In this document: piece after piece, positions 32,851 through 39,041 of the stretch | Position numbering within the stretch: position 1 is the stretch's first letter | Layout of the letters: every line of letters begins with the position of its first letter | Source: Leptolyngbya cf. ectocarpi LEGE 11479 | GTDB lineage: Bacteria; Cyanobacteriota; Cyanobacteriia; Phormidesmidales; Phormidesmidaceae | DNA: 39,041 bases | Direction: 5' to 3' | NCBI RefSeq assembly: GCF_015207065.1 | Contig: NZ_JADEXP010000015.1 | Span: 1 to 39,041 of the forward strand | Notes under the pieces: model-generated | Database searches by the model: none | Seen by the model: only the letters and a program-made list of their open reading frames with translations | Told to the model about the DNA's origin: nothing | Program-made: the position numbers and the translations under genes

Positions 32851-33498
32851 CTATTCTTCCAAGTCGGTGTCAGGGACGGTACAATCGCGTCGATAATCAT
32901 TGCCTCCCCAATACGTAGAACCACAGAGATTGGCCCTGTTCAAGTCAACGTCATGGACATAGGTTGTCTCAAAATTTGAGAATCGTAGGTCGGTAGCGAT
33001 AAACCGAGTTTTGTGAATGTAGGCATCTTGAAAGTTGGCCTCCTCCATCAGCGCATCGGAGAAGTCAGCATAGTTGAGCAGAGCACCCTCAAAGTCAGCA
33101 CCAATAAATTGGGCTGGGAATATCAGATTATTGCCCTCGCTATCCAGGACATCACTAATAATCGCTACCGCTCTGACAGAGGCAAAGTTGGTTGCCCTTA
33201 GATCGGCTCCCGAAAGATTAGCCCCATCTAAAATCGCATAGAAAAAATTGGCTTCCCTCAGGTTGGCACCTTCTAGATTGGCACCTGTGAGATTCAGACG
33301 GCGTAAATCCGCTTCCTGCAGATCGCAACCTGGACATTCATTGGTCTCAATCAAGCGTTTTAAGTCGTTTTCGTCTACTGCCTGGGCAGTTGAGCTGTGG
33401 GCCAATGTTAACGTAAATGCTGTGACGGCCACTAAAGCGACCGGGCTCTTGCCACACTGTTGTAACCACTGGGTTATTTCTTGAACCATCGATTGCAT
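32851..33498 (-). CDS. Exported pentapeptide-repeat protein
   Basis: 215 residues. A hydrophobic segment at about 20-40 (PVALVAVTAFTLTLAHSSTA) ending AQA looks like a signal peptide. A right-handed quadrilateral beta-helix follows, built of A(D/N)LXX repeats (DLQEADLRRLNLTGANLEG, NLREANF, GANLSGADLRATNF) interrupted by a non-repeat loop (SDVLDSEGNNLIFPAQ) and resuming at FEGALLNYADFSDAL. Four Cys residues could form disulfides. Good GAGGAA ribosome binding site. Probably a periplasmic or thylakoid-lumen structural protein; function unknown. Confidence 0.88.
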   Translation of the reverse strand: MQSMVQEITQWLQQCGKSPVALVAVTAFTLTLAHSSTAQAVDENDLKRLIETNECPGCDLQEADLRRLNLTGANLEGANLREANFFYAILDGANLSGADLRATNFASVRAVAIISDVLDSEGNNLIFPAQFIGADFEGALLNYADFSDALMEEANFQDAYIHKTRFIATDLRFSNFETTYVHDVDLNRANLCGSTYWGGNDYRRDCTVPDTDLEE

Positions 33499-33674
33499 TT
33501 AAAAATTCCTCGAAACTCCGCTAAAACAACTCTATCGTGTCAAACTTTCCATGACCGAGACAAGTTTGTGGTCTAGTTTCTATCAAGAAAAATTACTGTC
33601 ACGTCATGCCCCTTTGCCCCTCGGGCAATACTCAAGTCAGGTCCTGCTCATAGTTCAATTTCAACGAACACACC

Positions 33675-34919
33675 ATGAAACCATTCCGCTTAGCGATCGC
33701 TGCAGCTACCGCAGCTACCATGACTATTTTTGGAGCGACTACCCGCGTAGATGCCCAAGCTTTTGACAACATTGAGGTGTCCCAAGAAGACTTTGTCTTG
33801 GTGGCGGCCCCTGGTGGCGGCCTGCTGGGTCGTCCAGAATTTATGATCATCGAGCAAAAGACCGATGCTCAGCAGTGTTGGAGCGAGTCAGGATCCAACC
33901 CCACTCAAATTGAGCCCTTACTGCTCAACTTTGACTTTAGTGGTATCTGTGGTCGTAGCACCGACAGTAATGGTTACTCACTGCGTGCGGGTGATGGCGA
34001 CGCCGGTAGCCGTTTTAATCTTTCCATTGACGAAGAAAACGGCGAATATATCCTGGTTGCTAAGCCCAGTTCGTTTCCCACCAATCCCTATCGCAATTCA
34101 CCGCCGTTGAAGCTGGGGCGCACATTTGGCCAGGCGAGCAATGGGTTCACCAAAATCTTTCTAAATCCCGGTTGGCGTCTGACCCGACGCTCCTTTGAAG
34201 GCCGCACACTCGGGCACCTATACCTCACCAACGATGCCACGCTGGCTGCCCTAGTGGAACAAGGGGGTGGGCCAGTGGTGACTGAGCCACCCGTGACTGA
34301 ACCGCCCGTGACTGAACCGCCAACTACGGTTACCTTCCGGGATGTGACCAATGACGTCTATGCGACTCAAATTAGCCGTGCTGTAGAGATTGGCTTTATT
34401 GCGGGTTTCCAGGATGGTACATTTCGTCCTCGCAATGCCTTAACTCGTGAGCAGCTGGTGTCCATGGTGATTGAGGCACTGGATGCCCAGGACAATATAT
34501 CCATTGCCCTGCCTAGTCAGGTGACGACAAACCCCTTTACCGATGTCGCTAGCAACCGCTGGAGCGCGGCCAAGATTCAGTTTGCGAGCCAGAGCGGCAT
34601 TGTCAGCGGCTATCCCACTGGCGATTTTCGTCCGGCCCAAGAGGTCACTCGGGCTGAGATGATGGCTGTTGTTCGACGAGCGGCGGAGTATCGTAAACGG
34701 GTTCTGGGTCAGGGCACCGCGTTGACTCCAACTCAGCAAGCCTTTGCGTTCTCAGATACCCAGGGGCACTGGGCCGCTGATGTGATCTCGAGTCTTTCGG
34801 CCTACTGTGGGATTGCGACACCTGTGAATGAGTCAGGTTCTGCTTTTGTGCCCAACAGTGATGCTCTACGCAACTATGCGGCTACCGCTGTTGTACGTTT
34901 GGTTGATTGCCCCAATTAG
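33675..34919 (+). CDS. DUF3747 and SLH-domain surface protein
   Basis: 414 residues. Signal peptide (LAIAAATAATMTIFGATTRV then DAQA). Residues about 30-195 match the cyanobacterial DUF3747 domain (VLVAAPGGG, LNFDFSGICGRSTDSNGYSL, GRTLGHLYLT). A short linker of PPVTE repeats (residues about 200-215) leads to two or three SLH modules (FRDVTNDVYATQISRAVEIG, FRPRNALTREQLVSMVI, ASNRWSAAKIQFASQSGI, GDFRPAQEVTRAEMMAVVRR). SLH domains anchor proteins to cell-wall polymer, so a surface or outer-layer protein is likely. Confidence 0.87.
   Translation: MKPFRLAIAAATAATMTIFGATTRVDAQAFDNIEVSQEDFVLVAAPGGGLLGRPEFMIIEQKTDAQQCWSESGSNPTQIEPLLLNFDFSGICGRSTDSNGYSLRAGDGDAGSRFNLSIDEENGEYILVAKPSSFPTNPYRNSPPLKLGRTFGQASNGFTKIFLNPGWRLTRRSFEGRTLGHLYLTNDATLAALVEQGGGPVVTEPPVTEPPVTEPPTTVTFRDVTNDVYATQISRAVEIGFIAGFQDGTFRPRNALTREQLVSMVIEALDAQDNISIALPSQVTTNPFTDVASNRWSAAKIQFASQSGIVSGYPTGDFRPAQEVTRAEMMAVVRRAAEYRKRVLGQGTALTPTQQAFAFSDTQGHWAADVISSLSAYCGIATPVNESGSAFVPNSDALRNYAATAVVRLVDCPN
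34276..34322 (+). repeat. Tandem 15-bp repeat in the DUF3747/SLH linker
   Basis: Three nearly identical copies of a 15-base unit (gtgactgaaccgccc type) encode the V-T-E-P-P linker and could change in number by slippage. Confidence 0.75.
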
Positions 34920-34964
34920 GGATGGCCTGAGGAAGGCGCTCTCGCTTAAAGCTTTTGAATAAGT

Positions 34965-35004
34965 AAAAACAACGCTGGGAAAAAGCCTACCAGCGTTGTT
35001 TTTT
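34965..35004 (+). terminator. Rho-independent terminator after the DUF3747/SLH gene
   Basis: ACAACGCTGG pairs with CCAGCGTTGT across an 11-base loop and is followed by a T-run; an A-run precedes, so it could work in both directions. Confidence 0.85.
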
Positions 35005-35013
35005 ATGGCAACC

Positions 35014-35049
35014 ACACCTGTCTGATGCCCAGATCCATAAGACAGGTGT
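35014..35049. promoter_or_regulatory. Inverted repeat upstream of the KtrB-like gene
   Basis: ACACCTGTCT (35014-35023) and AGACAGGTGT (35040-35049) are perfect inverted 10-mers separated by 16 bases. They lie about 125 bases before the transporter start; operator or second hairpin cannot be decided. Confidence 0.45.
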
Positions 35050-35172
35050 AATGACCAGCAAAATGTTACGTAGAGTTAGGTCTAAGTATGAAGGCCATAT
35101 CCTACGGATGGGACACGTGCTTTTGCTGCGGTTATGGTAATCCTGGACTAGGACTATGCGAGTAAATCATCC

Positions 35173-36507
35173 ATGACCGTTTCGAGGACTGTGTGTGTTG
35201 GCTTTTTAACCGTAATCACCGTTGGCACACTCTTGCTGATGCTGCCGTTAGCCACCGCCAGTGGTGAATGGAATAACCCTGTGGTAGCTTTATTTACGGC
35301 AACATCAGCTGTCTGTGTCACGGGCCTGATTGTGGTAGATACGGGGTCCTATTTTTCTCCTTTGGGTCAGGGGATTATTTTGCTGCTCATACAGCTGGGT
35401 GGTCTAGGCTATATGACAGCGACTACGTTGTTACTGCTGCTGTTGGGGAAACGGTTGGGGCTCAAAGACCGGTTGGCGATCCAGCAATCATTGGATACGG
35501 CTGAATTGTCGTCTGCGGCATCGCTGATTAAGTCAATCATTGCGATGACGATGATTTTTGAGCTGAGCGGTGTATTTTTGCTGATGCCGCGCTTTGCCAA
35601 TGATTATGGGGCAGGGCGGAGTCTGTGGCTGTCGCTGTTTCATAGCATCAGCGCGTTTAACAATGCGGGGTTCAGTCTATTTGAGGATAGCTTGGTGCAG
35701 TATGCGCGGTCGCCGTGGATTAATGGGGTGATTGCGGCTCTGGTGATTCTGGGGGGTATTGGCTATCAGGTGATTATGGAGATGTTTATATGGGTGCGCG
35801 ATCGCATCCGCCGCAAACGTCAGCATCAGGTTTTTTCTCTACACTTCAAGGTGGTCACCAGCACCTCCCTCATTTTGCTGGCCCTGGGCACCCTAGCCTT
35901 TTTTGCCGTTGAGTTTGTGAACCCCGCTACCCTAGGGCCTGAACCCTTGAATGTGAAGCTGTTGGAGGCGGGCTTTCAATCGGTGATTATGCGCACTGCT
36001 GGCTTTAATTCCATTGATATTGGGGCGATGGAGACGAGTTCTTTGTTTATTGCGATCGCACTCATGTTTATCGGTGCAAGTCCTGGCAGTACCGGTGGGG
36101 GCATCAAAACCACTACGGTGAGGATTTTGCTCAACTGCACCCGCACCGTCCTCAAAGGTGAAGACGAGGTCCTAGCCTATCAGCGGGAAATCCCAGATAA
36201 ACGGGTGCTTAAAGCTGTTGGCGTCGTGGTAGCGTCTGGCATGACGGTGGTGATGGTGACCATTTTGCTATCGCTAACAGAGCCCGGTATTGAGTTTATC
36301 GATCTGCTCTTTGAGACAGTATCTGCCTTTGCCACAGTGGGCTTGTCCACAGGCATCACGTCTGAGCTATCCACCCTGGGGCAGCTCGTTGTCATTGTCA
36401 CTATGTACATTGGTCGTGTGGGGATCTTACTACTCATGTCCGCCCTCTTAGGAGATCCCAAACCCACCAGCATTCACTACCCAGAAGAAGATCTACTGGT
36501 GGGATGA
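35173..36507 (+). CDS. ktrB: KtrB/TrkH-type K+ (Na+-coupled) transporter
   Basis: 444 residues, the full channel-like subunit with four M1-P-M2 repeats. The selectivity-filter glycines are visible in order: TSAVCVTGL, SAFNNAGFSL, IMRTAGFNSI and SAFATVGLST. Start at ATG 35173. KtrB proteins import K+ when paired with the regulatory RCK protein KtrA, and in cyanobacteria with KtrE. Neither partner gene is adjacent; the flanking genes are a DUF3747/SLH protein and a glutathione S-transferase. Confidence 0.92.
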   Translation: MTVSRTVCVGFLTVITVGTLLLMLPLATASGEWNNPVVALFTATSAVCVTGLIVVDTGSYFSPLGQGIILLLIQLGGLGYMTATTLLLLLLGKRLGLKDRLAIQQSLDTAELSSAASLIKSIIAMTMIFELSGVFLLMPRFANDYGAGRSLWLSLFHSISAFNNAGFSLFEDSLVQYARSPWINGVIAALVILGGIGYQVIMEMFIWVRDRIRRKRQHQVFSLHFKVVTSTSLILLALGTLAFFAVEFVNPATLGPEPLNVKLLEAGFQSVIMRTAGFNSIDIGAMETSSLFIAIALMFIGASPGSTGGGIKTTTVRILLNCTRTVLKGEDEVLAYQREIPDKRVLKAVGVVVASGMTVVMVTILLSLTEPGIEFIDLLFETVSAFATVGLSTGITSELSTLGQLVVIVTMYIGRVGILLLMSALLGDPKPTSIHYPEEDLLVG

Positions 36508-36539
36508 CCGTTTGATTGCCTAGAAGGACATAACCTACT

Positions 36540-37172
36540 CTAGGCACATACTTGCTGTACGCTGTTCAACGCTTTGGCCTGCTCCCACCAGACTCTTAGC
36601 TTAGGCGTATTGGCCATCACGGCTTCAAACTCCGGTGTTTGTGCCAGATAAACAAAAATCGGAATGAGATGAAAATCGGCCAGACTAGCACTCTGCCCCA
36701 ACAGAAAAGGATTGCCAGTTTGCAATACTTCAATCGCCTTCAGTGCTTGTCTAACCATGGGAATGGACGCTTGCACCACATTGTCGTCTGGCTGGCCACC
36801 CTGTTGAGGCACAATCAAACGCTGAATCACAATTGAGCCAATGGCAGAGGGATAGAGATAGCTATCAATAATTGAGATAATCTGACGCATCCGTGCTTGG
36901 GCGAGTAAATCAGATGGACTGTACTGACCATCGCCGAGCTTTTGATCCAAATATTGGGTAATTACGCTGGTTTCATAAATTTCTTCTCCATCAATTTCTA
37001 GAACTGGCACTTTCCCAAAGGGCTGCTTTTTCAAATACTCGTCACTTTTATTATCGCCATTAAAAATGCCGATATCCTTGAGTTCATAGTCGGTATTGGT
37101 CTCTGCTAACAGCAAACGAACAGTACGAACGTAGGTGCTGATAGGAGTACCGTAGAGGATGATGTTTGGCAT
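36540..37172 (-). CDS. Glutathione S-transferase family protein
   Basis: 210 residues. N-terminal thioredoxin-like domain (IILYGTPISTYVRTVRLLLA, PFGKVPVLEIDG, YETSVITQYLDQ with the glutathione-binding E-T/S) and C-terminal helical domain (FLLGQSASLADFHLIPIFVY). The residue at the catalytic Tyr/Ser position lies in TPISTYVRT; which one is used is uncertain. Likely detoxification or thiol chemistry. It is convergent with the ktrB-like gene. Confidence 0.9.
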   Translation of the reverse strand: MPNIILYGTPISTYVRTVRLLLAETNTDYELKDIGIFNGDNKSDEYLKKQPFGKVPVLEIDGEEIYETSVITQYLDQKLGDGQYSPSDLLAQARMRQIISIIDSYLYPSAIGSIVIQRLIVPQQGGQPDDNVVQASIPMVRQALKAIEVLQTGNPFLLGQSASLADFHLIPIFVYLAQTPEFEAVMANTPKLRVWWEQAKALNSVQQVCA

Positions 37173-37263
37173 GGTTGCTGATGAGTGGAATAAAATAACA
37201 GTAAATTAAGCCATGTGGGCTAGCTAATGCTCATGGACAGCGTCGCTTCATCTATAATCCGCT

Positions 37264-37827
37264 ATGGTACAAACCCGCGTTCAGTCCTTAACATTAGATG
37301 CATTTCTGAAACTACCAGAAACTCAACCTGCCAGTGAATTTATCAACAATCAGCTAGTTCAAAAGCCAATGCCACAGGGGGAACATAGCTTACTGCAGGT
37401 GGCATTATGTAAAGCAATTGATGGAGTGGCAGAATCTCAGCGTATTGCCAAAGCCTTTTCAGAACTGCGTTGTGTATTTGGCGGAGCAGTAGTTGTGCCA
37501 GATGTTTCTGTATTTCGCTGGCAGCGCATTCCTCGTAAGGCATCCGGGCGTATTGCCAATCGGTTTGAGACCTATCCTGACTGGGCAATTGAAATTTTAT
37601 CGCCAGCACAGGCTCAGACAAAGCCTCTAGAAAAACTATTGCACTGTATTGAGCATGGAACTGAATTGGGGTGGTTGCTGGACCCCGAAGCGGACAGTGT
37701 CCTAACCATTTCGTCAGAATCACGCATCAAGCTACATCGCAATCAAGAAATAGTGCCTGTATTGTCTGATCTTGAGTTAGCTCTATCTGCCCAAGATATT
37801 TTTGACTGGTTAGTATTGCCTCAATAA
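37264..37827 (+). CDS. Uma2-family (PD-(D/E)XK-like) protein
   Basis: 187 residues. Uma2 pattern: TLDAFLKLPETQPASEFIN near the N-terminus, VPDVSVFRW (catalytic Asp) and YPDWAIEILSPAQ (Glu), with a downstream Lys in QTKPLEKL and YLLD-like GWLLDPEADSV. The family is expanded in cyanobacteria and predicted to be a restriction-endonuclease-like nuclease; no biological role is certain. It stands alone on its strand. Confidence 0.88.
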   Translation: MVQTRVQSLTLDAFLKLPETQPASEFINNQLVQKPMPQGEHSLLQVALCKAIDGVAESQRIAKAFSELRCVFGGAVVVPDVSVFRWQRIPRKASGRIANRFETYPDWAIEILSPAQAQTKPLEKLLHCIEHGTELGWLLDPEADSVLTISSESRIKLHRNQEIVPVLSDLELALSAQDIFDWLVLPQ

Positions 37828-38107
37828 GCAGCAATTAGTATCGCTACAAAAGTTGTGGAGATTTAATCAAGGATTGGGAAAGTTTTCAAGGATTACTTAA
37901 AGTTTTTCCGGATAAGCCACATAGTAAATAGTAATTTTATGTATACACACGTAAATGTATTCGAAGCTTCTAACACGATAAGCATACGAGCTTTGGAGGT
38001 ATGTGATTATTTGAGCGATAGAAGTTTAGATGTCGTACGTGATCTATCCCTGTAAGGTTTTCAACTGGTAGTACTCCTGTTAATGCGCATTGGTGCTCAT
38101 ACTGACT
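37828..38107. other. AT-rich intergenic region
   Basis: Nothing recognisable; base composition turns AT-rich here and remains so through the next gene. Confidence 0.4.
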
Positions 38108-38878
38108 ATGCTTCCAGAAGATCTACCTCCAATTTCTGATCTTCTCAATGCTTTAGATAACTATCTCAATACCTTTGATACAGAGCAGAGAGTAGAAGAG
38201 GATATTAATCCGGAGCCTTCGCCTCCTAAACCTGATGTCAAGAAGTATTTTAGGTTTTCAAAAAATTTAAAGCTAAGAGATAGTTATCCGGATAAAACGC
38301 TCTCTCAAAATATTAGTGAAATTAAAGAAGTACGTCTTCTTATTCAGTATTTGAGAGATGGATTGGAAAGTCTAACGACTCAATCACTTGCTGATCAACA
38401 ACTTATTCACCTTCAGAGAAGACAGATACGAACTCTTAAGTCGAAGTTCTCAGGTTTGGTGATCAAGAGCCCCGAAATGGGGCAGCAAATGCAAGTTCTG
38501 CAAAAGTCAGTATTACGATGTGAAGCTCGTATCAAACAACTTTCCAATCAGATTGAATCTCTCCAAGCACATAGGTCTAATATACAAAATACAATCATCA
38601 CAAACTATCCAACCTCTGCGAGATATATCACTGATGATGAGCTGAAAAATCTTGCGAGTCTCATAAAGCAAGAAATTAAGTATGTCACAGAGCAATGTCC
38701 AGATGCCAATTATAAAAAGTTAGCAGCTAAAGCTTTTGAGCGTCTTCAAAATGATTCAAAGTTCTCTGTTCGTGTTGCTAAAGCTTTAGAAAATGGGTGC
38801 AGAGAAGCACTAAATCAGATGATCAATCATCCGATTGCGAGCTTTATCATAGGTTTCTACGAGGATTGGCGCTGTTGA
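38108..38878 (+). CDS. AT-rich hypothetical coiled-coil protein
   Basis: 256 residues from the ATG at 38108; TTG and GTG starts up to 38090 are possible. The N-terminal part is acidic and Pro-containing (EEDINPEPSPPKPDVKKYF). Residues 85-175 form heptad-rich coiled coils (LRDGLESLTTQSLADQQLI, LQKSVLRCEARIKQLSNQIE). The C-terminal 70 residues are helical (LASLIKQEIKYVTEQC, FERLQNDSKFSVRVAKALEN). No family recognised. Codon use and composition (AT-rich) differ from the rest of the window, suggesting acquired DNA. Confidence 0.65.
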   Translation: MLPEDLPPISDLLNALDNYLNTFDTEQRVEEDINPEPSPPKPDVKKYFRFSKNLKLRDSYPDKTLSQNISEIKEVRLLIQYLRDGLESLTTQSLADQQLIHLQRRQIRTLKSKFSGLVIKSPEMGQQMQVLQKSVLRCEARIKQLSNQIESLQAHRSNIQNTIITNYPTSARYITDDELKNLASLIKQEIKYVTEQCPDANYKKLAAKAFERLQNDSKFSVRVAKALENGCREALNQMINHPIASFIIGFYEDWRC

Positions 38879-38904
38879 GCAAACAGTATTAAATTCTCAG
38901 ATAT

Positions 38905-39041
38905 TCAAATCGTCTCAATCATCCAAGCCAACATTCCGAGAATACTAGCCAGTGGTGGTAGAGGATAGTCAGTTAAATCAATTGTTACTACCTTGCCTTC
39001 TAACTGTATAAAACGCCATGCGGTTCCACTGGTCGTAGCAC
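38905..39041 (-). CDS. 3' end of an unknown gene running off the right edge
   Basis: On the minus strand the frame is open from the window edge to TGA at 38905-38907, giving 44 residues including TAWRFIQLEGKVVTIDLTDY and PLASILGMLAWMIETI. The sequence looks protein-like (strand-turn-helix) but I cannot name a family. Confidence 0.45.
   Translation of the reverse strand, partial: ATTSGTAWRFIQLEGKVVTIDLTDYPLPPLASILGMLAWMIETI

Noticed and set aside
1-39041. CRISPR arrays, rRNA, tRNA, complete insertion sequences
   Set aside because: No regularly spaced direct repeats, no rRNA/tRNA motifs and no transposase were seen on either strand.

Overview
The window comes from a cyanobacterium. At least 15 copies of the HIP1 octamer GCGATCGC are scattered over both coding strands from about 6.29 kb to 36.06 kb. 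Several genes belong to cyanobacteria-restricted small families (DUF1815-, DUF2839- and DUF3747-like), FGE-sulfatase-type lectin-fold proteins and Uma2 occur, and MurE carries the DNPR motif of meso-diaminopimelate-type enzymes. The genus cannot be read from the sequence.

Region 1 (1-4140) is a diversity-generating retroelement (DGR) locus. Three FGE-sulfatase-domain target genes point rightward and each ends in a variable repeat (VR1 795-910, VR2 1679-1785, VR3 3989-4101). One template repeat (TR 3002-3114) lies before the third target. A DGR reverse transcriptase and an avd gene lie between targets 2 and 3 on the opposite strand. VR1 and VR3 differ from the TR only at template adenines, the signature of adenine-specific mutagenic retrohoming. 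The resident machinery looks broken: the reverse transcriptase has an in-frame internal deletion that removes the YxDD catalytic segment, and avd has lost its start and N-terminus.

Region 2 (4140-5160) is mostly non-coding: a long rod-like inverted-repeat structure (possible structured RNA), three hairpins, a small conserved-looking gene at 4603, and a 230-bp MITE-like palindromic element with 28-bp terminal inverted repeats.

Region 3 (5160-19204) is mainly core genome: lepA, a GAF histidine kinase, tyrA, a DinG-like protein without a recognisable Walker A motif, two small cyanobacterial proteins, an alpha/beta hydrolase, an FHA protein, recA, xseA, a secreted WD40 propeller protein and xseB. 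The WD40 gene sits on the other strand between xseA and xseB.

Region 4 (19217-20871) is a tightly coupled AAA ATPase plus DUF4276 (TOPRIM-like) pair with the layout of a two-gene OLD/PARIS-like defence module.

Region 5 (20941-36507) carries a histidine-kinase-like protein with Q in place of the phospho-acceptor H, murE, a glutaredoxin-like protein, cysH, a jacalin-lectin/lysozyme/M15-peptidase fusion, a PLP-dependent decarboxylase, an SbcD-like nuclease, an M28 peptidase, an RlpA-like protein, a short 2Fe-2S ferredoxin, a DUF2470 protein, a pentapeptide-repeat protein, a DUF3747/SLH protein and a KtrB-type cation transporter.

Region 6 (36540-39041) holds a glutathione S-transferase, a Uma2 protein, an AT-rich coiled-coil hypothetical and the 3' end of an unknown gene. 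There are no rRNA or tRNA genes, CRISPR arrays or complete insertion sequences that I can see.
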